Shown one piece after another: positions 49,961-58,930 of a stretch of DNA of 64,000 nt. Numbering within the stretch: position 1 is the first letter of the stretch; the number at the start of each line of letters is the position of its first letter. The position numbers and the translations under genes are program-made. The notes under the pieces are model-generated. The model saw nothing but the letters and a program-made list of their open reading frames with translations. It was not told the DNA's origin and made no database searches. Origin of the DNA: Symsagittifera roscoffensis (taxonomy: Eukaryota > Xenacoelomorpha > Acoela > Convolutidae); assembly GCF_963678635.1 (NCBI RefSeq), contig NC_087062.1:13002670-13066669 (forward strand), given 5' to 3'.

Positions 49961-50713
49961 ATGCAGCGCAGGGACTCGTTAGGATTGACTACTAAGATTC
50001 CCAGGCTGAGTAAGGGCAGCACGCGAAAATTTAAAACTAGGCGTAGCCAGTCCTCGTTTAGCAGCGCCTCCGACGTGTTTGCCGAAAATGAATCGACTAA
50101 AGGTCAACCTAATCTTTCAGTGAGCGAAATGAGATTGAGGAGCGAGAAAAACCTCGATGGCGATCAAAGGCGGAGCGCCGAAACCGGAACCGCGAGCGAA
50201 ACGCTTGTGGACCCCTTTGACGAGGAAGAACAGACGCTCATTCGACCCGACTTTGAGCCGGGCGAGGACCTCGAGCGGGAGGAAGTCGAGAGGACGGAGG
50301 AGACCTCGGAGCGTTCCGAGGTCGAGCCGCCAGAGGAAGTCTTATTCAAGGGAATGTCCAAATCGGAGACCAAGAGTCACAGGTGGAGGGGAGAATACTC
50401 ACATTCGGCTAGTACCCACTCATCTCTGGCCAAGCAAAGCAACAATGCGATGATGTCGAGTATAAGCCCGAGTGAAGAACAACCGGGTTCGAAGGCCAAG
50501 AAGAGTTGGAAGTCTTTGTACGACGAGCGCATGGCGTCACTACCAACTGTAGGTTTAACTTCCAGTTGTGACTACCCGGAGACATCCCATCCGGAAGTGA
50601 ACTTCACACCGTGCCCAAGGAACGATAAGAGCAGGAAGGCGTCGTCAGCCTCGCCGACCAGGCCCATGTCAGATGGGATAACGATGGGAGAGTCATCAAC
50701 CTTCGACAGATAA
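49961..50713 (+). CDS. Element C Gag N-terminal ORF (repeat copy 2)
   Basis: 250 residues, one residue different from the copy at 43,694 (E for D near the C-terminus). It has the same TAAATG stop-start. Its leader is absent here: only about 100 bases upstream are duplicated. Confidence 0.75.
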   Translation: MQRRDSLGLTTKIPRLSKGSTRKFKTRRSQSSFSSASDVFAENESTKGQPNLSVSEMRLRSEKNLDGDQRRSAETGTASETLVDPFDEEEQTLIRPDFEPGEDLEREEVERTEETSERSEVEPPEEVLFKGMSKSETKSHRWRGEYSHSASTHSSLAKQSNNAMMSSISPSEEQPGSKAKKSWKSLYDERMASLPTVGLTSSCDYPETSHPEVNFTPCPRNDKSRKASSASPTRPMSDGITMGESSTFDR

Positions 50714-51622
50714 ATGACGTCCATGAGCAAGCAAAAAGGCGGTGCGTCATCAAGCACCAGGCTGCAGCCGCAGTTGACTTCATCTTCTCTGGGACTAACC
50801 CCGTCATTAGGGGCCACTGGCGACATAAGTGACATGTTCGCTGGCGTAATGAATGGTCTGGATGAACTGAGACGGGACTTGACTAAAAGAATAGATCAGG
50901 TTGATGAGAGAGCTCACAAGGGTCAAGGGAATCTGAGAGATGAACTAACGCACGTGAAGTCGCAGGCGAGGGTTGATCAAGCTCAGTTGATTCGCAACAC
51001 CGATCAATGCCTGGCGGAGAGCCTGGCACAGGCAAGCACGGAGTCATACGAAAGAGAGGCTAGGATGACCAGGGAGATCGAACGATTGTTGAACGATCAT
51101 GATAGTACCTACGCCCACACGATGACTAGCCTGGAGAAGAGGTTAGATGCAAAGTCTGACTTAATGATGCGGAAGCTTGACGCGATCCTGAATGGGAGTA
51201 GTTGGCAGGAGCATTCAAACCCAAGGGAGCGCTCACGCCATGCGAATGATGGAGATGGTACGGGCAGCAATGCCAGAGCCCAGCAAGGCTCGAGAACGAA
51301 CTACGAACCTAGAACCAAGGAGCGGCCAAAGGCAGCCCCGCAGAGGCCTGGCTGGACGAATCCAGTCCCGCCGGAGGCAGATGCCACCCCGGAGACAAGG
51401 TTGCCAACCGTGCCACAAGTCAGTTCAGTACCAGATCTGACTACAGTCTCACAGGACACAACGATGTATGCCTCGATGTTTGAGCCTCTGAACAGATCTC
51501 TCGAAACATTCATCACCAAGCTCTCGAAGTCAACCGAGAGAGGAGAGAGGTCAAGAAGGACACTGAAAAAGCCGAAGTCATATAAAAAGGATTGTCAGAC
51601 GGCTGCATTGATAGTTGGATAG
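50714..51622 (+). CDS. Element C Gag, coiled-coil segment (repeat copy 2)
   Basis: 302 residues, practically identical to 44,447-45,355, with the same one-base loss near its end. In-frame continuation of the ORF before it across one TAA. Confidence 0.8.
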   Translation: MTSMSKQKGGASSSTRLQPQLTSSSLGLTPSLGATGDISDMFAGVMNGLDELRRDLTKRIDQVDERAHKGQGNLRDELTHVKSQARVDQAQLIRNTDQCLAESLAQASTESYEREARMTREIERLLNDHDSTYAHTMTSLEKRLDAKSDLMMRKLDAILNGSSWQEHSNPRERSRHANDGDGTGSNARAQQGSRTNYEPRTKERPKAAPQRPGWTNPVPPEADATPETRLPTVPQVSSVPDLTTVSQDTTMYASMFEPLNRSLETFITKLSKSTERGERSRRTLKKPKSYKKDCQTAALIVG

Positions 51623-54600
51623 AGGTGATGAAGTTACACTTTGAGGAAGAGAATCTCTCCAAGAAACAAGAGTGCAGCGCGCTGACGAGCAACCTGGAGG
51701 GTACTGCATTAAGTTGTGTAATGGCGAAAAGAGCCAATGAGAGAGACAGCGCTCGCAAGATATTCGACATCATGCTGAATCGTTTCGGCTCTGGAGTACA
51801 AGGGCACCAGGCTATGGTGAAGTTCGAAAAGAGGCGTCAAAGAGATGACGAATCCATAGATAAATTCTTGGACGACCTTGAATTGCTTAGGAGGAGAAGC
51901 AACCCGGATGAGAGAATATCCAAGCGAAACTTGGCGATTGCTTCGAAGTTCATGGACGGAGTAAGGAGTGAGGAGTTGAAGACGATGTTGGCCACTCACT
52001 TCACCCTGTCGCTTGACCAGGTTCCCACGCCTGACGACTTGCGTATGAAGTCACGCGAGTATTTACTCATAAAACCGAGGGCGCAAAACCGTTACAGCAA
52101 TTATGGCAACTATAGCGGGACAAACACTGGTGCGAATTCCAATTGGTACAAACCTCGCGATGACATGGATAAGAGGAGGTCGTGTGCGAATTGTGGTTCG
52201 ATGGACCATCACGTTTCCGCGTGTTCTGCATACAAACAGAACATGAAGGCCATAGGCTACTTTCTCGAGGACGCCGACGCGACCGACGAGGATCATGAAG
52301 AGTACGTCAGAGGGCTCATCATGAAATATGGTCCGAGGTGTTTCTTCTGTAATTTGGAGGGACACTTCAAGTCGGATTGTACTCAATTTTGGGATGCAGT
52401 AGCGGACGCGAAACATCCCCGTCACGAAGAGGCGCTTTCGGGTGTCAAGGCCAGTCGAGCACGTCTGATGAACGAGGCTGAATCTCGGAGAAAAGAGACG
52501 ACACCGAGCACCTTCACGACCAAAAAGGTTAAGACATGGCCTGACGAGGTGGTAGCCTCGAACCTCGAAGCAGAGTCGTCTAGCCCACTCAAGGTGGATT
52601 ACGGCCTGGCGGCAAGGACAGCGCTGCAGAATGTCAAACAGGACCTAGCCACAAGAGAAGTGGAGCAATGGGTAAGGTGGGAGCTGGAGAGCACAGATCT
52701 TCGGGAAAGTTTTAATGTTCTGGGCAAAACGACAAAAGTAGAAGACAAAGAGGAACCCAGGAAACAGGGACTTAAACTGAACGTTATATCTGGTAAGACT
52801 TTCGGCATGACGAAGGAGGGGACCAAAATAATGTCCATCATCTCAGTCGCAGGGCACCAGGTGGTCAAGAACTTGAGTGAACCATCCGAGATTACACTAT
52901 TCCACCTGGACATCTATGCCGACTACCTGAAGGAGAAAGATCCCAAACTGGACTCCAAGGCAGTGCGAGCGCTGCTCATAACGGGAGGTCCGAGGCTGAT
53001 GAAAGTGGACGGACATTATATCGATGTCCTTGGCCCTTACCCTATCCTGATGAATGTGGATGGCATCAATATCTACACGAAAGCTCACATAACTGATGCG
53101 AACGATCAGATTGGCCGGATATACATTGGTCAAGAGGAGCTGAAGGTTAGACGAATCGGACACAACGCGATGCTCGAACAAGATGCGGTGCATATAGGTT
53201 GTGAGGCCGATCTGGCCGCACACGTTCTGGACGTGCAAGGCAGACAACTTTCAGTGAAGGGACTGCTAGACACGGGAGCAGTGGTTAGTGTCATGCCAGT
53301 CAAAACTTGGACCGACATGGGTTTCGCGAGGTCGGATCTCATACCGACAAACATCAGGTTGGCAGCGGCCAATCAGGGAGCGATCTATGTGACTGGACGA
53401 ACCCCGATCATTTCACTGCAGCTCGGAGGAAGACACCTTTGGATGAGCTTCCTAGTGGTGGAGAATTTGGACGAATCCGATCAGTTCATCTTAGGCAGGG
53501 GTTTCGTTCGCAACTTTGACGTCACGATCGATCTCAATGACAGGTTGATTAGGATCAAGGATCCTGAGAGAAAGTATGAAAAGAGACCCCTTAATAAGAT
53601 CTTAATTAACCAGGCCAAGGTGCCAATTTTTCTGGATCGAAAAGTTAGATTAAAACCAAACCAAGCCGTAGTAGCGACGTTTAGGATGAGGAACTTGAAT
53701 GAACTCAGCAATGACAGACAGGTGTGTCTGGTACCAAATCCAAACAGTAAAAGCTCGGCTATTTTCGGAAGAAGCTTCTCACTCACTCAGAGCGGACTGT
53801 GTGTGAGTGTGTTATTGAACACAGAAGCAACAACAGTGACAATACAGAGGGGAAAGAAACTTGGCTACGCTTTGCCTCTGAACACAGACTTTCAGAGTGT
53901 GGAGAACTTGAAAAAGTTTGATGTAACTAAATGTCCATTGCGTGCAAACCAAGAATGTATAATGAAAAGAGTGAATGAATTGAAATCTTCTGGGAAATTG
54001 TTTTCAATGAAGTCGGAAACAGATGATGGGCTGTCTAGTTGTTCCAACTTTCCTGAGAGGTCGACGGAAGCAGAGTTAGCAGCGAATAAGCCTGTCCTAC
54101 CTGAGATAGAATATCTGAAGGGTAAAATATCAGACAAGGAATTAGATTCGCTCAGAGCGGTGCTAAATCGGAACGCAGACGTTTTTTCAAAGCATAAGGC
54201 CGACATAGGTTGTTGTAATTTTGTAGAGCACGAGATTGAGATAGAAGAGGGCTCGGTACCTCATAGGGAAGGGGCGAGAAGAATGACCCCAAACAAGTCA
54301 GAAGCGTGTAGGAAGGAAATCGAGATGTTAATGGAGTACGACATGATCGAGCCGTCGAAGTCCCCATGGGCTTGTGGCGTGGTCATGGCGAAAAAGAAAG
54401 GGGGACAACTCAGATTTTGTTGTGATTTCCGTTATCTGAACGCAGTGACTATAAAGGACGCATACCCGGTTCCCCGCATCGATGAGAGCCTATCCAAGCT
54501 GGGGGACGCGAAGTTCTTCACGACGTTGGATTTGGGCTCTGCGTTCTGGCAAGTGCCACTCAGAAAGCAAGATCCAGCAGGCTTCGCGTGTGAGCTGGGA

Positions 54601-55398
54601 CTGTTCCAGTGGAAGAGGATGCCATTCGGATTGTGCAACGCCACGGCCACATTCCAGCGACTGATGGCCCAGGCACTCACGAGCGTCACTAAGAAATACG
54701 GGAATCTCATCATGTGTTATGTCGATGATGTCGTGATTGCAACACCAACCTTAGAAGACCACATAGAAAGGTTGGAGGAGGTGTTTTCTTGCATGAAGCA
54801 GGCGGGTCTGAAATGTAAGCCCTCTAAGTGTGAAATCCTCAGGGATTCCATAAAGTATCTGGGCCGCCTGGTTGACAAACATGGAGTGAGACCAGATCCC
54901 GAAGCGGTTGAAGCGGTGCTGACCTGGAAGGCACCTAAATCAGATACACAGCTGATGAGTTTTCTGGGATTCGCTAATTATTATCGAGAGTTCATCAAGG
55001 GGTATGCTGACAAAATATACCCCATGCAGAGGTTGATGAGAAACAAGGGCAAAAAGTTCACCTGGACTGATGAGGCACAAGTTTCATTTGAAAACATCAA
55101 ACGTGAACTTTGCGAGGCACCGGTCCTCGGCATGCCAACAGAGAAGGGGATGTTCGTGCTGGATACGGATGCATCAGTGGTTGCGATATCGGGCATACTT
55201 CACCAGGAGCAGGAGTGGAACGGGAGAACGGTTCTTCGTCCGATAGCCTACGGGAGTAAAGTCCTGAGTGATACTGAAATGAAGTACGGCGCACCAAAAG
55301 CGGAGATGTTTGCGGTGATCACTTTCGTAGAAAAATACAGGGCCTACTTGGGGAGTGCTCCCTTCAAGTTACGTGTGGATAATCGTGCCCTGGCCTGA
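51592..55398 (+). CDS. Element C Gag-protease-RT-RNase H (repeat copy 2)
   Basis: 1,268 residues and the longest continuous pol frame of C. Capsid-like domain 1-165, zinc knuckles at about 198-211 and 250-263, protease Asp 560 in DTGA, RT with YVDD at about 1043-1046, RNase H first Asp at about 1191. It stops at NRALA because TGG has become TGA (55,396-55,398), which removes the last RNase H residues. Relative to copy 1 it lacks six bases (the codons after KQD) near 54,574 without losing frame. Since Gag's N-terminus is in another frame, it could not be translated from the natural start without frameshifting. Confidence 0.9.
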   Translation: MSDGCIDSWIEVMKLHFEEENLSKKQECSALTSNLEGTALSCVMAKRANERDSARKIFDIMLNRFGSGVQGHQAMVKFEKRRQRDDESIDKFLDDLELLRRRSNPDERISKRNLAIASKFMDGVRSEELKTMLATHFTLSLDQVPTPDDLRMKSREYLLIKPRAQNRYSNYGNYSGTNTGANSNWYKPRDDMDKRRSCANCGSMDHHVSACSAYKQNMKAIGYFLEDADATDEDHEEYVRGLIMKYGPRCFFCNLEGHFKSDCTQFWDAVADAKHPRHEEALSGVKASRARLMNEAESRRKETTPSTFTTKKVKTWPDEVVASNLEAESSSPLKVDYGLAARTALQNVKQDLATREVEQWVRWELESTDLRESFNVLGKTTKVEDKEEPRKQGLKLNVISGKTFGMTKEGTKIMSIISVAGHQVVKNLSEPSEITLFHLDIYADYLKEKDPKLDSKAVRALLITGGPRLMKVDGHYIDVLGPYPILMNVDGINIYTKAHITDANDQIGRIYIGQEELKVRRIGHNAMLEQDAVHIGCEADLAAHVLDVQGRQLSVKGLLDTGAVVSVMPVKTWTDMGFARSDLIPTNIRLAAANQGAIYVTGRTPIISLQLGGRHLWMSFLVVENLDESDQFILGRGFVRNFDVTIDLNDRLIRIKDPERKYEKRPLNKILINQAKVPIFLDRKVRLKPNQAVVATFRMRNLNELSNDRQVCLVPNPNSKSSAIFGRSFSLTQSGLCVSVLLNTEATTVTIQRGKKLGYALPLNTDFQSVENLKKFDVTKCPLRANQECIMKRVNELKSSGKLFSMKSETDDGLSSCSNFPERSTEAELAANKPVLPEIEYLKGKISDKELDSLRAVLNRNADVFSKHKADIGCCNFVEHEIEIEEGSVPHREGARRMTPNKSEACRKEIEMLMEYDMIEPSKSPWACGVVMAKKKGGQLRFCCDFRYLNAVTIKDAYPVPRIDESLSKLGDAKFFTTLDLGSAFWQVPLRKQDPAGFACELGLFQWKRMPFGLCNATATFQRLMAQALTSVTKKYGNLIMCYVDDVVIATPTLEDHIERLEEVFSCMKQAGLKCKPSKCEILRDSIKYLGRLVDKHGVRPDPEAVEAVLTWKAPKSDTQLMSFLGFANYYREFIKGYADKIYPMQRLMRNKGKKFTWTDEAQVSFENIKRELCEAPVLGMPTEKGMFVLDTDASVVAISGILHQEQEWNGRTVLRPIAYGSKVLSDTEMKYGAPKAEMFAVITFVEKYRAYLGSAPFKLRVDNRALA

Positions 55399-55413
55399 CT
55401 GAAAACCTATTCG

Positions 55414-55842
55414 ATGGACCAAAGTTATATTGGTTGTTGGATTGTGCGCCTGGATGGATACCACATGATCATAGAGCACCGTACCCGTGACAAGCACCAG
55501 AACGCAGATAACCTCAGCAAAAAGACAGAATTTTATGAGCGCCTCGAGGAAAAACAGGCTAACCAATCAGAGATCAAAGACGGGTTTTCCTTTCTGGACA
55601 AAGAAACCTACGACAAGCTGCCACTTACTAGGTGGTTAGACAAGTCAGGGCATCCTATACCCGGACACCCTTACCTTCCAGTGGAGACGGCCGCGGAGAT
55701 AAAGCTTTTAGCCAGAAGCGAGCCCGTTCCGTTGGATCTGCTAGTCCGATCCAACTTGGTACAGCAAGAACTTACCAGGCTGGGTCTAAACAGCATGGCT
55801 CTATTGAACAAGACGGTGAACGTGGCGCCGGACGTCATGTGA
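55414..55842 (+). CDS. Element C RNase H end and linker (repeat copy 2)
   Basis: 142 residues in the same frame as the preceding ORF after its TGA: YSMDQSYIG, HRTRDKHQNAD, then the linker to VAPDVM. It ends in another TGA where copy 1 has GGA (G to T). The same frame then continues. Confidence 0.8.
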   Translation: MDQSYIGCWIVRLDGYHMIIEHRTRDKHQNADNLSKKTEFYERLEEKQANQSEIKDGFSFLDKETYDKLPLTRWLDKSGHPIPGHPYLPVETAAEIKLLARSEPVPLDLLVRSNLVQQELTRLGLNSMALLNKTVNVAPDVM

Positions 55843-55854
55843 AAGCTCCGTGAA

Positions 55855-56109
55855 TTGTTGGACAGGGAAGTAGATAGGCATGATCGTGAATGGATGAAGA
55901 CCAAGCAGCGGTTGACTTTCACCGAGAGAACAGAGAGGAGGCCAGTGTCCATTCGCAGCCGAGGCGTTGAACGGGATTGCAGGTCGATTGTCAACCAGCT
56001 GGTGAGCTCGATGCCGAAGGAGGTCTTGTTGAGAAGTTCGTTCACTGAATATGGAACACTGAATCAGAACCAAACTACCGAGGAAGTCAGGATCAATTTC
56101 GAAATCTAG
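55855..56109 (+). CDS. Element C linker before integrase (repeat copy 2)
   Basis: 84 residues that continue the frame (LDREVDRHDREW, then VERDCRSIVNQL). It ends at INFEI where the sequence differs from copy 1 by a small indel near 56,096, so the integrase frame that follows is shifted by one. Confidence 0.7.
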   Translation: MLDREVDRHDREWMKTKQRLTFTERTERRPVSIRSRGVERDCRSIVNQLVSSMPKEVLLRSSFTEYGTLNQNQTTEEVRINFEI

Positions 56110-56122
56110 CTTCACGAGGAGA

Positions 56123-58276
56123 GTGCATTTCACGGATGCAAAAGAAGAATACGAGCCGAGCCCAGATTGTTCGTCCGTGGACGAGACAATGTCCGGGGAG
56201 TCTGATACCTTCGAGCCAGTCAAGGACGACTCGTCTGAGGAGTCAGACACCTTTGAGCCCGTGCAGGACGACTTGTCCGGGGAGAGGTTGACGAGACCAC
56301 CTAGGGGCAGAATTTTGTCCGGGGAGTCGGGTTTGAAGCGACCGATGGACAGAGTTTTGTCGGGGGAGTCGAGAAACATCTCAGACAACTTGGAATATGA
56401 TGTTGGGAAATCAGTCGACTCAAGTGTTGACTCGAGGCCCCAGTCCTGGGACAACACGTCTGAAACAACTTCCAATTCCGATATGTCAGAGATCGCAATC
56501 CACTCCTTATTGGTAGACTGGAAGCAGCGTGGGCTGGACCGAGAAACCCATCAGGATCCAGACAGGGACAGATACACCTCAGATGAAGAGGGCACTGTGG
56601 TAGATATTGCCGCAGACGAGCTCGAGCTGATAGCAGTTTCGAAACGCCCAACCAGATTGCTGCCACATGGTACGGTCGTCCGTACTAATCTGGAACCATC
56701 TGTGCAGGAAGCGACGCCTTTGAAAAAGATAAGGTGTGTCAAGTTGATGGACGATGCTCATGCTCCGGAGATAATGAGTGGGCAAATGAACGTGGCAAAG
56801 ACGTATTTGAAAGCCAGGTACAGGCTGTCGGATGTCCTAAGGGCTCAACGAAATGATAGAATGACGAGCAGTCTGAAGAGATGGATCGAGAATGGAGCAC
56901 CTGACAAGGGAGACTTGGAAGAAGACAGCTACAAAATCCTGAAGCAATTCTACCTGAAGCGAAACGACTTGTTGTACCTGAATAAGGACGGAATCGTTAC
57001 CTGCAAGCGAAAAGAGGAGGACAAGGTCCTCTATAAATACAATTCAATAGTGTTACCACAGTTGTACCAGACCGAATTGCTCTTTCGCTCACATGATCAG
57101 ATGGGCCATCAAGGCGTGGACAAAGTGTATAGCAGGATACAGAAACGATTCGAATGGCCGGGATTGAAAAAGGCTTGTGAGAAGTGGATCGCCGCATGCC
57201 TGCCATGTCAACAGGCGAAGGATCCCAGGAAACTAAGGTTCCCCCTACAGTCAATAGAGTCGTCAGGTTTCAACGAAGTGGTGCAAATTGATCATCAGAA
57301 AATCTGCATGACAGCAACGGGCTATAATCAGGTGCTGGTAATGATCGACCATTTTACAAAGTATGCGGAAGCAGCACCCTGCATGACAGCATCGGCGGAA
57401 GAAACATGTGATCATTTGATAAACGTGTGGATAGCGAGGCATGGCTGCCCCATCACGTTCCAATCGGACAATGGCAAAGCATTCGTGGGTGATCTCACGA
57501 AGGAGTTAATGAAAAGGTCGCAGGTAGCGCAGGCCCACTCGACCACTTATCACCCGCAAACGAATGGCCTAGTCGAGAGGCAAAATCGCACACTGGTATC
57601 CATGCTGAGAGTCTACTGCTCGCGTTACATGGATGACTGGGACAAGCACTTGCCGCAAGTGATGGGTGCTTACAACAGCACGGAACATTCCACCACGGGA
57701 ATAAGTCCGCACATGATGTTAACGGGTCATGAAAAAGCGCTCCCGTTGACGTTTTTCTACCCTGAATATGAGGGGAAGAGGACAGCACCGCAAACGTACG
57801 TGCGGGATGTTATTAGAAGACAGCAGGACCTCAATGACTTATGCAGGAGGAATACGCAACAGGCACAAACTAGACAAAAAAGGAGGTTTGATAAAAGGAC
57901 AGCTGATGCGAAAGCCTACTCAGTTGGCGACTACGTCTGGGTGTTCCAGGAAGTGGTTCCACCAAAAGGAACCAAGAAATTATTAAAGAAATGGCGTGGT
58001 CCATTTCAGATAACAGAAGTGCACCAAGGAGGTCGTTTTTATCGATTGAGCACTGGAAGAGCAGCTCATTATGAAAACATCAAACCACACAATGCCTCGT
58101 CAGAGGATTGGTACATCCCAGCGGACATGCAAGAGGGAGACTATTTGATAGTGGATCCTGCTTGTGAAGTGAATGAAAGGGGTACTCGCGACAAAAATGA
58201 CGGGAATGAGGCGATGGATGACTGCGACCTACCACTGGATCTCGAGTTGACCGAGCGAGTAGAGGTGGACGATTAA
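56123..58276 (+). CDS. Element C integrase
   Basis: 717 residues. Residues 1-130 are an acidic linker with LSGES repeats. The HHCC zinc finger is at about 324-367 and the catalytic core has Asp 390, Asp 449 and Glu 485 (35 residues between the last two, DD35E). A C-terminal chromatin/GPY-like part follows (KKWRGPFQITEVHQGGRFYRLSTG). The frame is interrupted at 58,274-58,276 by a TAA where B has an open codon, and it continues open to 58,930, so the full protein was about 930 residues. The start is chosen at the first ATG of the open frame, but in life it is probably a Pol polyprotein product. Confidence 0.92.
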   Translation: MHFTDAKEEYEPSPDCSSVDETMSGESDTFEPVKDDSSEESDTFEPVQDDLSGERLTRPPRGRILSGESGLKRPMDRVLSGESRNISDNLEYDVGKSVDSSVDSRPQSWDNTSETTSNSDMSEIAIHSLLVDWKQRGLDRETHQDPDRDRYTSDEEGTVVDIAADELELIAVSKRPTRLLPHGTVVRTNLEPSVQEATPLKKIRCVKLMDDAHAPEIMSGQMNVAKTYLKARYRLSDVLRAQRNDRMTSSLKRWIENGAPDKGDLEEDSYKILKQFYLKRNDLLYLNKDGIVTCKRKEEDKVLYKYNSIVLPQLYQTELLFRSHDQMGHQGVDKVYSRIQKRFEWPGLKKACEKWIAACLPCQQAKDPRKLRFPLQSIESSGFNEVVQIDHQKICMTATGYNQVLVMIDHFTKYAEAAPCMTASAEETCDHLINVWIARHGCPITFQSDNGKAFVGDLTKELMKRSQVAQAHSTTYHPQTNGLVERQNRTLVSMLRVYCSRYMDDWDKHLPQVMGAYNSTEHSTTGISPHMMLTGHEKALPLTFFYPEYEGKRTAPQTYVRDVIRRQQDLNDLCRRNTQQAQTRQKRRFDKRTADAKAYSVGDYVWVFQEVVPPKGTKKLLKKWRGPFQITEVHQGGRFYRLSTGRAAHYENIKPHNASSEDWYIPADMQEGDYLIVDPACEVNERGTRDKNDGNEAMDDCDLPLDLELTERVEVDD
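56190..56370 (+). repeat. Cluster of TTGTCCGGGGAG motifs in the C linker
   Basis: Copies at 56,190-56,205, 56,273-56,284, 56,313-56,331 and 56,355-56,370, plus a degenerate one at 56,232-56,247. Read as MSGES, SEES or LSGE(S) in the integrase frame. Consensus TTTTGTCCGGGGAGTC. Confidence 0.9.
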
Positions 58277-58930
58277 ACTCTACCCTATGCCGAGGAAGAC
58301 TGGGACTGCCCGGAACAAATCGAAATTGACAAGGGAATACAGCCTGACTTTCCTCTCACTATGGAAACACGCCAAAGCAAGAGAGGAAAAAACCAGAAGA
58401 AATACAATCCGTACGGCGAGGACTTCGTTGTAGACAGGATAGTTGTAAGTGATGTCATAGACTCGCTGGTGGGACTGGACGAAGTGGCGATGCTAGAAGA
58501 AATCGACCTGGTGAACGATATGGATCAAGATTGGATCGACGATCGATCAGAACCGGAAGTGGAGTTCGAACCAGAAGCGGAAAAAACTCATGAGCAAGAA
58601 CTAACAAACTTGCGCGTGCTCGAATGGCTCCATGATCTGCCGACAGATCCAAAAGAGACGATCCTGACGATTCAGGAAGTCGATAGTGACGGCGTCAAAT
58701 ACATCAGTCATGACAATACCGAGTCCAACTGGGTCGCCCCAGATGGTCCTCTACGTGTTCCACAATCCAACCTCGATCTCCTAGACTTTGGGCGATCGAT
58801 GGGGACGTCGATGGATATTTTTGTCCGGGGAGTGGGGGTAGGACTCACCCACACCAAAAATATGATAATAAAAAAAATTGAAATTGGCAAGAGAAACCGG
58901 AGAACTAGAGACAGAGGGCGAGAATGCTAA
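58277..58930 (+). CDS. Element C Pol C-terminal extension
   Basis: Continuation of the integrase frame after one TAA. The first ATG is at 58,361, giving 189 residues (MET to REC). It is acidic in the middle (IDDRSEPEVEFEPEAE), with the conserved DIFVRGVGVGLTHTK segment, then a basic Arg-rich end. B has the same extension (20,672-21,598). The last codons overlap the ATG of the macro-like ORF by 7 bases (ATGCTAA, 58,924-58,930), so the two are translationally adjacent. No domain family is recognised. Confidence 0.75.
   Translation, partial: TLPYAEEDWDCPEQIEIDKGIQPDFPLTMETRQSKRGKNQKKYNPYGEDFVVDRIVVSDVIDSLVGLDEVAMLEEIDLVNDMDQDWIDDRSEPEVEFEPEAEKTHEQELTNLRVLEWLHDLPTDPKETILTIQEVDSDGVKYISHDNTESNWVAPDGPLRVPQSNLDLLDFGRSMGTSMDIFVRGVGVGLTHTKNMIIKKIEIGKRNRRTRDRGREC
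58818..58843 (+). promoter_or_regulatory. Internal PPT-like motif, element C
   Basis: TTTTTGTCCGGGGAGTGGGG then GTAGGA: a T-run followed by a purine tract, the layout of retroelement polypurine tracts with a U-box. It and its flanks (about 58,800-58,850) match B at nucleotide level almost completely. Function is inferred. Confidence 0.5.

Larger units (their letters stand above)
49858..56100 (+). repeat. 6.27 kb direct repeat, copy 2
   Basis: Continues beyond the repeat into the true integrase region, so this copy is the one joined to the downstream genes. Confidence 0.95.

Noticed and set aside
36055-56100. Assembly artefact as the sole explanation of the C duplications
   Set aside because: The copies carry several private substitutions and indels, so they are not identical sequence entered twice. 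Read-level proof is still lacking, so this is a weak rejection.
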